A stretch of 64,000 bases of DNA, from contig JAHCHP010000004.1 in assembly GCA_026129765.1 (NCBI GenBank), positions 107,859 through 171,858 of the forward strand. Reading direction: 5' to 3'. The position numbers were made by a program, and so were the translations under genes. Below the pieces are notes generated by a model. That model did not search any database, had not been told where the DNA came from, and saw nothing but the letters and a program-made list of their open reading frames with translations. The stretch comes from Fimbriimonadia bacterium (lineage in GTDB: Bacteria > Armatimonadota > Fimbriimonadia > Fimbriimonadales > GBS-DC). Of this stretch, positions 54,739 through 61,688 are shown in pieces (positions within the stretch are counted from its first letter, which is position 1; every line of letters starts with the position of its first letter).

Positions 54739-55911
54739 ATGAGCAAGCCCACCCTCTATGAACTGTTAGGTGTGCCGCCGAACGCGAAATCAGAAGAGAT
54801 TCGCAAGCAGTACCGGCTTCGAGCCCGCCAGTACCATCCCGATGTGAATCCCGCGCCGGACGCCAAAGCCAAGTTCATTCAGATACAAGAGGCGTATCAA
54901 GTCCTGTCCGATCCGGAAAGGCGCAAGCATTATGACGCGATGCTGGCGATAGAGGCGCAGCGCAGAGCCGCGATGCAGCGCAAACCGACCGCCCATCCTG
55001 CCAGCGCGAGGACCACGCAACCGCCCAAAGCCCCGCCCGCGCCTCCGCCTACCGCCGCGCAAAAGCAGCAACAGCGCGTCATGGAAGAGGAGTTCAATCG
55101 CCTGCTTCTAAGCGCGCAGAAAGAGTTCGCGCTCAGTAAGATGCTCAATGCCCTGAAACTGGCAAAACAAGCGCAAAGCATTAAGCCGCATCATCCCAAA
55201 GCGCATGAGATTATCGGGGATGTCTATAAACGGCAGGGACAGCACGACGCTGCGTTGAACGCCTACACCATGGCTTTGCAGTTCGCGCCCCAAGACCCCA
55301 CTCTCCAGCGCAAGTTTAATCGCCTGATCCATGAAATGCAGCGCGCCTACCCGCAGTCGCCCAGTGAACGCGCAGCCCCGGCAGGAGGGGTGGCTGCCTC
55401 CGAATGGGTGAAAGTCGCCATTCAATCGGTGGGTTGGAGCGCGGCGCTGTTTCTGATCGCGGTCGCGAACCTGTTCCCCGGCGCGCCTTCCAAAGCGCTG
55501 GGCGCGCTCGTTCCTTTCTTAGAGGGCTGGAGCCTGAACCTGATCGCGCTGCTGCTGCTGACCGGCTTTCTATCGGGCATTTTGCTGGCTGGCGGCGGCT
55601 GGATCGGCGCGATGGAAGATGCGCTGCCTTGGCGTTCGCGTCAAGGCAAATTTTCGGCTGGGTTGGGATTCCTGATTTGCGCCGCGTTCTGTTTTCCGGT
55701 CGCGGCAGCGGCATACGGTTTGCTGGGCGTGCTTCAACAGGCGTTTAACCGCTCCTTGAATATCACGTTTGGGTGTGTCGGCGCACTGACCGTGGGATTT
55801 GCCCTGTTCTATCCTCATGCCTTTGGCGCGACCCTGCTGTTTGGCGGCAATCTGCTCTTTCTGAGCCTCTTGGGAGGCTGGTTCCTGGCGGATGCCACCC
55901 GAACCGCCTGA
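54739..55911 (+). CDS. J-domain protein with TPR and membrane segments
   Basis: This 390-residue protein has an N-terminal J-domain (about 3-68) with the HPD motif in RARQYHPDVNP, which would stimulate an Hsp70 (DnaK). A Pro/Ala/Gln linker follows, then a TPR-like segment (about 125-195; HPKAHEIIGDVYKRQGQHDA), then five or so membrane helices from about residue 225. The glycine/phenylalanine and zinc-finger regions of true DnaJ are absent, so it is a specialised co-chaperone at the membrane. The pilC stop overlaps a possible GTG start (54730). The ATG at 54739 has GGAG upstream. Coupling to pilC suggests a role near the pilus or secretion platform. Confidence 0.83.
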   Translation: MSKPTLYELLGVPPNAKSEEIRKQYRLRARQYHPDVNPAPDAKAKFIQIQEAYQVLSDPERRKHYDAMLAIEAQRRAAMQRKPTAHPASARTTQPPKAPPAPPPTAAQKQQQRVMEEEFNRLLLSAQKEFALSKMLNALKLAKQAQSIKPHHPKAHEIIGDVYKRQGQHDAALNAYTMALQFAPQDPTLQRKFNRLIHEMQRAYPQSPSERAAPAGGVAASEWVKVAIQSVGWSAALFLIAVANLFPGAPSKALGALVPFLEGWSLNLIALLLLTGFLSGILLAGGGWIGAMEDALPWRSRQGKFSAGLGFLICAAFCFPVAAAAYGLLGVLQQAFNRSLNITFGCVGALTVGFALFYPHAFGATLLFGGNLLFLSLLGGWFLADATRTA

Positions 55912-55965
55912 AGCCCACCTACCCATCCCCTCTAAGTCACCTGTTTTTCAGCCTTTTACCCCACA

Positions 55966-55982
55966 TGGCACATGAATTGCTT
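55966..55982 (+). promoter_or_regulatory. Sigma-54 promoter of PEP-CTERM gene 1
   Basis: TGGCACATGAATTGCTT matches the -24/-12 consensus (TGGCAC-N5-TTGCW) exactly, with GG and GC separated by ten bases. It lies about 75 bases before the ATG at 56057, and a good ribosome site (AAAGGAGG) follows. Sigma-54 promoters need an activator of the NtrC/PrsR type. Confidence 0.85.
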
Positions 55983-56056
55983 CCTTCCTGAACCGCAAGG
56001 GAAAACGAAAATCGCCCCTGCAGCAAAAAACAACCTTCAAAGGAGGATAAATAGAT

Positions 56057-56692
56057 ATGAAGCAATTCAAAGCCTTAGCAAGTTTAGCGGTTGCAGTGGC
56101 GGTGTTTGGCGCCGCGAACGCGAACTTCACTTATAACATTGTTCAGTCCAATGTCAGCTTCTTCCCCAGCGGTTCGAATAGCGTGGGGTTTGTGACCAGC
56201 GGTCCCATGAATAATTTCGTGGACCACCTGACCGGCGCTGCCGGCTGCATCGTGGGCGACGGCACGGGTCGTTCTTCGGCTATCGTTACGATCATCTACG
56301 AAGTGGACACCAACGGCAAAGGTCCTGTGAACCAGCTCGACATCTCCATCCTGGGCGCGCTGTTTGACTACGGTCGCATCAGCTGGAGCGAAGTCGTGGA
56401 AGATATGGGCGGCAACGTTCTGCTCGCTACCGGCGCGACCTTCAAAGGCGATGCGCACGTGGGTGGTCAGGATGGCGCTTTAGCCTTCACTGGTTCCTAT
56501 ATGCTGTCTCGCCCTGTCGACCGCTTCAAAGCGAAAAAGACCTTCATCCTGGACATCGCCGGTCAGCCGCTGCCGAGCAGCTCGATTGCCGCGCTGACTT
56601 TGGTGGAGCAGAACTGGGTTCCCGAGCCTGCCAGCATGATCGCGCTTGGCACGGGTCTCGCGGGCTTGGCGCTGCGCCGACGCCGCAAATAA
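56057..56692 (+). CDS. PEP-CTERM sorted surface protein 1
   Basis: This 211-residue exported protein has a signal peptide (about 1-22, ending AANA) and a beta-rich body. The C-terminal sorting signal is VPEPASMIALGTGLAGLAL followed by RRRRK: a PEP motif, one membrane helix and a basic end. Such proteins are cut by an exosortase (EpsH type) and reach the cell surface or the exopolysaccharide matrix. No exosortase is encoded in this window. The body (SGPMNNFVDHLTGAAGCIVG, TIIYEVDTNG) is nearly the same in the next gene, so the two are tandem duplicates. AAAGGAGG precedes the ATG. Confidence 0.92.
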   Translation: MKQFKALASLAVAVAVFGAANANFTYNIVQSNVSFFPSGSNSVGFVTSGPMNNFVDHLTGAAGCIVGDGTGRSSAIVTIIYEVDTNGKGPVNQLDISILGALFDYGRISWSEVVEDMGGNVLLATGATFKGDAHVGGQDGALAFTGSYMLSRPVDRFKAKKTFILDIAGQPLPSSSIAALTLVEQNWVPEPASMIALGTGLAGLALRRRRK

Positions 56693-56701
56693 GGAAGTCC
56701 C

Positions 56702-56734
56702 TTCAGGTTCCAGGCGAAAACCCTGGGACCTGAA
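56702..56734 (+). terminator. Hairpin after PEP-CTERM gene 1
   Basis: TTCAGGTTCCAGG (56702-56714) pairs with CCTGGGACCTGAA (56722-56734) with one mismatch. The T-run is poor, so it may be a partial terminator or an mRNA-stabilising hairpin. Confidence 0.5.
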
Positions 56735-56805
56735 CCCCCAAGATTAACAGTTTTACCCCTGATTCCTTCCAGTTTTCCTTTGATTTCGCCCTCTGCGCTC
56801 TCGTC

Positions 56806-56822
56806 TGGCATGGAAATTGCTT
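56806..56822 (+). promoter_or_regulatory. Sigma-54 promoter of PEP-CTERM gene 2
   Basis: TGGCATGGAAATTGCTT matches the -24/-12 consensus with the correct ten-base gap between GG and GC. It lies about 78 bases before the ATG at 56900, the same distance as in the first copy. Confidence 0.82.
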
Positions 56823-56899
56823 GCGTTACCAGGTAGACAGCGCGCGGACATTCGCCGTCCCGCGCTGCGTTTCTCATAACCGAAAGGAGGTATCTCTTA

Positions 56900-57538
56900 A
56901 TGAAACAACTGAAAGCTGTTGTAGGAATGGCAGTGGCTGCGGCTTTAATCAGCGCGTCTCATGCGAGCTTTACTTACAACGTTATCCAATCCGATGTATT
57001 GTTGCTGAACAGCATGGGCAGCAATCCAGTTCCTTTTGTGACCAGCGGTCCCATGAATAACTTCGTGGACCACCTGACCGGCGCTGCCGGCTGCATCGTG
57101 GGCAATGGCACGGGCAATGTCGCTGCTCTCGTTACGATCATCTACGAAGTGGACACCAACGGTAACGGTCCCGTGAATCAGCTCGACATCTCCATCCTGG
57201 GCGCCATGTTTGATTATGGCAAAATCAGCTGGAGCGAGATCGTGGAAGATATGGGCGGCAACGTTCTGATGACTGCGAGCGCGACCTTCAAAGGCGACGC
57301 TTATGCGGGCGGCGCGGATGGCGCGCTGTATCACACCAGTTCTCATATGTTCTCTCGTCCTGTTGATCGTTTCAAAGTGAAGAAGACCTTTGTTCTGGAC
57401 ATCGCCGATCAGACGCTGCCGAGCAGTTCGATTGCCGCGCTGACTTTGGTGGAGCAGAACTGGGTTCCCGAGCCTGCCAGCATGATTGCGCTGAGCGCGG
57501 GTCTCGTGGGCTTGGCTGCGCGACGACGCCGAAAGTAA
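56900..57538 (+). CDS. PEP-CTERM sorted surface protein 2
   Basis: This 212-residue tandem paralogue of the 56057 protein has a signal peptide (about 1-22, ending SHA), the same beta-rich body and the C-terminal VPEPASMIALSAGLVGLAAR plus basic end. The middle (FVTSGPMNNFVDHLTGAAGC, KISWSEIVEDMGGNVL) is almost unchanged. The signal peptide and residues 30-45 differ more. It has its own sigma-54 promoter and an AAAGGAGG ribosome site. The family of the body is not recognised. Confidence 0.92.
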   Translation: MKQLKAVVGMAVAAALISASHASFTYNVIQSDVLLLNSMGSNPVPFVTSGPMNNFVDHLTGAAGCIVGNGTGNVAALVTIIYEVDTNGNGPVNQLDISILGAMFDYGKISWSEIVEDMGGNVLMTASATFKGDAYAGGADGALYHTSSHMFSRPVDRFKVKKTFVLDIADQTLPSSSIAALTLVEQNWVPEPASMIALSAGLVGLAARRRRK

Positions 57539-57570
57539 GCCTTTCCTTTTTCACACACATCCTTCTCATG

Positions 57571-57601
57571 GCAGGGGGCAGTGACGCCCTCTGCTTTTTT
57601 T
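57571..57601 (+). terminator. Intrinsic terminator after PEP-CTERM gene 2
   Basis: GCAGGGGGC and GCCCTCTGC form a nine-pair stem with one mismatch and a six-base loop, followed by seven T residues. It separates the PEP-CTERM genes from the convergent toxin-antitoxin pair. Confidence 0.88.
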
Positions 57602-57664
57602 CGCTTTGGGAAAACGGTTGGGGTAATTCATTCATATGAACCATAATTATAGGTTCCTACTCTC

Positions 57665-57985
57665 TCAATGCTTTGCGCGCTGTTCCAATCGTTCATAAAA
57701 TCCCTCACGAGAACCTATCATAAGAATTAAAACCACTCGCTCCTCTTCCAAAATACGGTATGCTATTCGATAGGCGTTGCCTTTCACTGTAAATTCGTAT
57801 TTCCGAAGGTTGCGCAATATGCCCCTTAAAGGTTCACCCTGCCGAGGGTCTGCTGCCAATGCTTCGACGTGATTTGGCAAAATCGACTGCGCTTCGTGGG
57901 AGAGTTTCTTTAAGTCTTTGCGGACCGCTCGCAAAAACTCTACTTCAAAGGTTTCTTCTTCAGTTCGCCCTTGATCTTCGTCCAT
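57665..57985 (-). CDS. RelE/ParE-type toxin
   Basis: This 106-residue protein of the RelE fold has the core VEFLRAVRKDLKKLSHEAQ, then LRGILRNLRKYEFTVKGNAYRI and VVLILMIGSREGFYERL. The order of basic helices followed by strands is normal for mRNA interferases of this superfamily. Its exact target (ribosome-bound mRNA or gyrase) cannot be told. The ATG at 57985 has GAGGGTGAG upstream and overlaps the antitoxin gene by 46 bases. A shorter start inside the overlap is possible. Confidence 0.82.
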   Translation of the reverse strand: MDEDQGRTEEETFEVEFLRAVRKDLKKLSHEAQSILPNHVEALAADPRQGEPLRGILRNLRKYEFTVKGNAYRIAYRILEEERVVLILMIGSREGFYERLEQRAKH

Positions 57986-58173
57986 GACAGCGTCTCACCC
58001 TCTTTGTATTCCTTAAGCGCGTCTCTATCCCGCGCCAACAACTCTTCCGCCACTTGGGGTTCTTCAAACCAATCGGCATGCTCCGCTTGAAGCAGTTGAA
58101 AATAAGCCTCCCGGATCTGCTCTGGACTCAAGTAAAGAGTAATTGCGATTTTATCTTCTTTTTGCTTTGGCAT
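57940..58173 (-). CDS. Antitoxin partner of the RelE-type toxin
   Basis: This 77-residue charged helical protein (ITLYLSPEQIREAYFQLLQA, EGETLSWTKIKGELKKK) is encoded directly upstream of and overlapping the toxin. The C-terminal EGETLSWTKIKGEL resembles the toxin-wrapping end of RelB-like antitoxins, but no ribbon-helix-helix N-terminus is obvious. The ATG at 58173 has GGAGG about 12 bases upstream. The frame is open well upstream, but that part lies antisense-free inside the glycosyltransferase gene in another frame and is not real. Confidence 0.72.
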   Translation of the reverse strand: MPKQKEDKIAITLYLSPEQIREAYFQLLQAEHADWFEEPQVAEELLARDRDALKEYKEGETLSWTKIKGELKKKPLK

Positions 58174-58208
58174 GATAGTTTGCGCCTCCATCTTATCGAG
58201 ACATAACT

Positions 58209-58895
58209 TCAATCCAACTCCTGTTTGCGCAGTATCCACTTCTGATGCCACTGCCCCAGCCGGGAATAGCGCGTAAAGGCTTTGAGAATCTCCCAATACA
58301 TCTTGATGCGCGACAGCGTGCCTTTCCACCAGCCCAGCTTCTCCTCTTTCATTGTATGGGTGATGCCAAAGAGCGAGACCTGAGACACGGGATAACGTTT
58401 GCGCCTTGTATACACCGTTAATGCGATCTCCACGCCATAACGCGCCTCTTCGATGCCGGGCACTTCCAAGAACACGCTCCTCAACAGCGCGCGCTGACCA
58501 CTGATAAAGGGCGTTATCTTCTGCGCTAAATCGGTTCGGAATCGCCCACCCTTCAAGACCCCGACCGCCATCACGCACTCCTCCGCGACGACCGGGTGAA
58601 TGAGGTCTCGTACATGCTCCGGCTGAAACCCGATGAGATCGGCATCAAAAAAAACGATGATGTCGGCATCGGTGCAGGTCGCGCCCGCAAACATCGCGCC
58701 CCCTTTCCCTTTGTTGCGCGGCAGGTTCAACACGCGGACGCCTTCAAACGGGGCAGCGACTTCCGCCGTCCGGTCGGTGCTGCCATCATTCACGACCACG
58801 ATCTCATGCAGGCATTGCGCGCCCAGCAGCGTTTGTAACACTTTGGGCAGCCGGGTCTCTTCGTTGTAGGCGGGAATAATCGCGGCAATTTTCAC
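58209..58895 (-). CDS. Family 2 glycosyltransferase
   Basis: This 228-residue GT-A enzyme transfers a sugar from a nucleotide-sugar. IIPAYNEETRLPKVLQ opens the fold, IVVVNDGSTDRTAEVA binds the nucleotide, and FFDADLIG is the metal-binding DxD-type motif. It resembles dolichol/undecaprenyl-phosphate sugar transferases in size, but lacks a membrane domain. The GTG at 58895 overlaps the M48 stop (GTGA). It sits at the end of the lipid A-related operon, so an envelope glycan role is likely. Confidence 0.88.
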   Translation of the reverse strand: MKIAAIIPAYNEETRLPKVLQTLLGAQCLHEIVVVNDGSTDRTAEVAAPFEGVRVLNLPRNKGKGGAMFAGATCTDADIIVFFDADLIGFQPEHVRDLIHPVVAEECVMAVGVLKGGRFRTDLAQKITPFISGQRALLRSVFLEVPGIEEARYGVEIALTVYTRRKRYPVSQVSLFGITHTMKEEKLGWWKGTLSRIKMYWEILKAFTRYSRLGQWHQKWILRKQELD

Positions 58896-59656
58896 TTCGG
58901 TTTGCCTCCCGCTCCGAAATCGCTGGTCGGCGGCGCGCCGGTCATCTTCTCGATCTGAGCACGCGCTCTCCAAATCCGGTTTTCTGTGAGGGGATGGGTA
59001 CGAAGATTCGCTAAAATCCCCTTATCTCCGCCCTTCTCCAGCGTTTTTAACAGCTCAAAGAAGCGCACCATCCCATTGGGATCATAGCCCGCTTGATAAG
59101 CATATTCCAACCCGTACCGATCCGATTCGTACTCGTCATCGCGGCTGTATTGCAATTGCAGCAGAGCGGAGCCGATGGCTGCCACATCCCGAACACGCCC
59201 TGAGCTATCTAACAGAACCAACGCCGCGTTCGCCCACATCCCCTTCGTATACTGCTTGGCGGCATGGCGCTGGTTGATATGCGTGATTTCATGCCCCAAC
59301 ACACACGCCAGCGCATCGTCGTCATCGCCTAATTTCTCCAACAGCCCGCGAAACACATAGATCGGTCCGCCCGGCAGCGCAAAGGCATTGATCTCTTTCT
59401 CATCTAAAACGGTGAAGGTATATTGATATTGCGGTTTGCCTCCCGCCGCCACTATCCGCTGCCCTATGGTTTTGACACGCTGCTGTACAATAGGGTCGGG
59501 GTCAATCCGGTACTCCTTCTCCACTTCGGCGGCAACCTCTTTGCCGATCTGAATCTCCTCTTTGGTGCTCCAAATCGTGCCTTTACACCCTGTCAAGCTT
59601 AAGAGGCTTGCGCCCACGGCTGCGAAAAGCAGCCCCCGAGTTGTTCGTTTCCACAT
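58892..59656 (-). CDS. M48-family metalloprotease lipoprotein
   Basis: This 254-residue protein has a lipoprotein signal with lipobox LSLTGC. The M48 zinc site is LGHEITHINQRHAAKQ, with the third ligand Glu in DDEYESDRYGLEYAYQAGYD. NAFALPGGPIYVFRGLL is a second family hallmark. BepA/LoiP-type enzymes of this kind control outer-membrane protein and LPS-transport assembly, which suits its place after kdtA. The ATG at 59656 follows GAGGGAGA. Confidence 0.92.
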   Translation of the reverse strand: MWKRTTRGLLFAAVGASLLSLTGCKGTIWSTKEEIQIGKEVAAEVEKEYRIDPDPIVQQRVKTIGQRIVAAGGKPQYQYTFTVLDEKEINAFALPGGPIYVFRGLLEKLGDDDDALACVLGHEITHINQRHAAKQYTKGMWANAALVLLDSSGRVRDVAAIGSALLQLQYSRDDEYESDRYGLEYAYQAGYDPNGMVRFFELLKTLEKGGDKGILANLRTHPLTENRIWRARAQIEKMTGAPPTSDFGAGGKPK

Positions 59657-59698
59657 CAATTGTTTCTCCCTCTGCGCTAATTATAGCCGTTTTTCGGT

Positions 59699-61006
59699 TC
59701 ACAAGGCAAGCGATGGCGGGGCTTTGACACCCAAAAAGCTCCTGACGACCTGCAAACATCGCTCCGATGCGCCCTGATGACGCGCGATCATCTCAGAGGC
59801 TCGTTCCGACAATGCGGCGCGTCGCTCAGGATAAGTCAGCAGATCCAACAAACCTTTTGCTAACTGGTCCGCCGAGTCGACTTCAAATCCGACGCCCTCG
59901 CTGATTGCCAACCGCGAGATATCGCGAAAATTATGCATATGGGGACCGAAAAAGACGGGCTTTCCATGCGCCAAAGGCTGAAATACATTCTGACCGCCCA
60001 ACGACACAAATCCGCCGCCAATCACTGTCACGGTCGCCACCGAATAGAGACGCGCCAACTCCCCAAAGGAATCTACGATAATCACCGCGTTAGAGTTGCG
60101 TTCGCCTCCCGGCACCAGCGCGCTGCGTAAAACCGGCTGTAAACCTTTTTCACGAAGCTGCGCCGCCACTTCCTCCACGCGCTCCAAATGACGCGGCGCC
60201 AAAATCAAGCTGACTTCCGGCATCTGCTGGCGAACTTGCAAATAGGCTTCAATGACCAGTTGCTCTTCTTCGGGGGCGCGGGTGCTGCCCACCACAATCA
60301 CCGGTGAATCGTCGGCGAGGTTCAGCCGGTCGCGCCAAACGGCGGGGTCGGTATCTGCCGATTCAAACGCTTGATCAAACTTGGTATTGCCTGTCACCCC
60401 AATTTTCTCCGGGCTCATCCCCAATTCCGCAAACCGCGCGGCATCCAGTTCCGATTGCGCGCACACCTGATCCACATAGCTCAGCATCGCCTGATAAAAG
60501 GCTTTTCCACGCCGCGCGCGCCGCAGGCTCCGGTCGCTGATACGCCCATTCAACACCACAATTTGACCGCCCAACCGTTTCTGTTCATGCAGCGTGTTCA
60601 GCCAAAGCTCGGTTTCGAACAACAGCAAAATCTTCGCGCCGATACGCCGGACCGAACGCCGGGCAGCAAAGGGCAAATCAAGCGGGAAATAAAATAAGTG
60701 ATCCACATAGGTTCGCGCCGAATCTTGCGCCGCGCGCATGCCGGTCGGAGTCGTGGTGGTCAAGACGATTTCGTGGTCGGGAAAACTCTCGCGGAGCCGT
60801 TTCAACACAGGCAGCGCAGCCAGCAACTCGCCCACAGAAACTGTATGCAGCCAGACGCGTTCTTTGCGGGTGGGGGGCGCAATCGGTATCCAGCCAAACC
60901 GCTCCTGCCAGCGCTCGCGCCAAGAGCCTTTGCACACGCGCCACAGCACGTACCCCGCCCACAGGGGAAACAAAAGAATGAGAAGCAGGTTATAAATCGC
61001 TCTCAA
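59699..61006 (-). CDS. kdtA: 3-deoxy-D-manno-octulosonic acid transferase
   Basis: This 435-residue KdtA/WaaA adds Kdo to lipid A precursor in the inner membrane. It has an N-terminal anchor (YNLLLILLFPLWAGYVLW), VWLHTVSVGELLAALPVLK with the catalytic-type Glu, LFETELWLN, and the GT-B C-terminal half (VIVVGSTRAPEEEQL, VIGGGFVSLGGQNVFQPLAH). The start is TTG at 61006, which overlaps the upstream stop (TTGA) behind GGGAGG. It shows that this organism makes Kdo-containing LPS. Confidence 0.93.
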   Translation of the reverse strand: MRAIYNLLLILLFPLWAGYVLWRVCKGSWRERWQERFGWIPIAPPTRKERVWLHTVSVGELLAALPVLKRLRESFPDHEIVLTTTTPTGMRAAQDSARTYVDHLFYFPLDLPFAARRSVRRIGAKILLLFETELWLNTLHEQKRLGGQIVVLNGRISDRSLRRARRGKAFYQAMLSYVDQVCAQSELDAARFAELGMSPEKIGVTGNTKFDQAFESADTDPAVWRDRLNLADDSPVIVVGSTRAPEEEQLVIEAYLQVRQQMPEVSLILAPRHLERVEEVAAQLREKGLQPVLRSALVPGGERNSNAVIIVDSFGELARLYSVATVTVIGGGFVSLGGQNVFQPLAHGKPVFFGPHMHNFRDISRLAISEGVGFEVDSADQLAKGLLDLLTYPERRAALSERASEMIARHQGASERCLQVVRSFLGVKAPPSLAL

Positions 61007-61677
61007 GACTGCCTCCCGCGAACAATCGCCTCCGCGCGCGCCTCCAGATCATTGATTTGCTGCTCTAACATCTCCGCGATTCCCGCATACCCGTCCTTGT
61101 TGGCATCGGGCGGAATCATCACCGGCTTGCCAAACACCATCGCGCCCCGCGCAAACGGAAACGGAATTAAATATCGATCCCACGTTGGCAGCTGTTTTCT
61201 GGGATAGGCACTGACCCCCACAGGATAAATGGGACAACCTGATTTTTGCGCAATGAGCAGCGCGCCTGGCTGCACCTTCTGGCTGGGACCGCGCGGACCG
61301 TCGGGCGTGAACGCTAAAATGCCGCCTGATTTCACCACCCGCGCGGCTTCCAGCGCAGCGCGAACGCCCCCTCTGCCCGTAGAGCCACGCAAAATATTGA
61401 AGCCAAAACGCTTGAAGATGTTCGCCTGGATTTCGCCGTCCCGCGACCAGGAAACCAGCGCGTAAAAGCCCCGGTTGCGCATATAATGCGCGGCGATGAA
61501 ACTGCGCCCGTGCCAAGAGACCAACACCGCGCCCGTTCCTTCTTGGATATGAGTCTCTATCGGTTCCCAGCCCTCCACCCGAAGGCGCACGGTTCGGTTG
61601 AGCGCGCTGGCAAACCGATAGACCAACCCGCCCAAACGCGCTGCCCGCTTCAGTTCCTTTTCCGATTTTTGTTCCAT
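61003..61677 (-). CDS. DUF374 lysophospholipid acyltransferase family protein
   Basis: This 224-residue protein has the LPLAT-type motifs LVSWHGRSFIAAHY, GSTGRGGVRAALEA and FTPDGPRGPSQKVQPG. DUF374 proteins are thought to acylate lipid A or a related lipid in place of LpxL. Its location between msbA and kdtA supports that. AGGAG precedes the ATG. Its stop overlaps the kdtA start. Confidence 0.9.
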   Translation of the reverse strand: MEQKSEKELKRAARLGGLVYRFASALNRTVRLRVEGWEPIETHIQEGTGAVLVSWHGRSFIAAHYMRNRGFYALVSWSRDGEIQANIFKRFGFNILRGSTGRGGVRAALEAARVVKSGGILAFTPDGPRGPSQKVQPGALLIAQKSGCPIYPVGVSAYPRKQLPTWDRYLIPFPFARGAMVFGKPVMIPPDANKDGYAGIAEMLEQQINDLEARAEAIVRGRQS

Positions 61678-61688
61678 GCCCCTTGCTC

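Noticed and set aside
58174..58578. A 212-residue version of the antitoxin frame
   Set aside because: The upstream part overlaps the glycosyltransferase gene in another frame on the same strand. Only the last 77 codons look coding and have a ribosome site.
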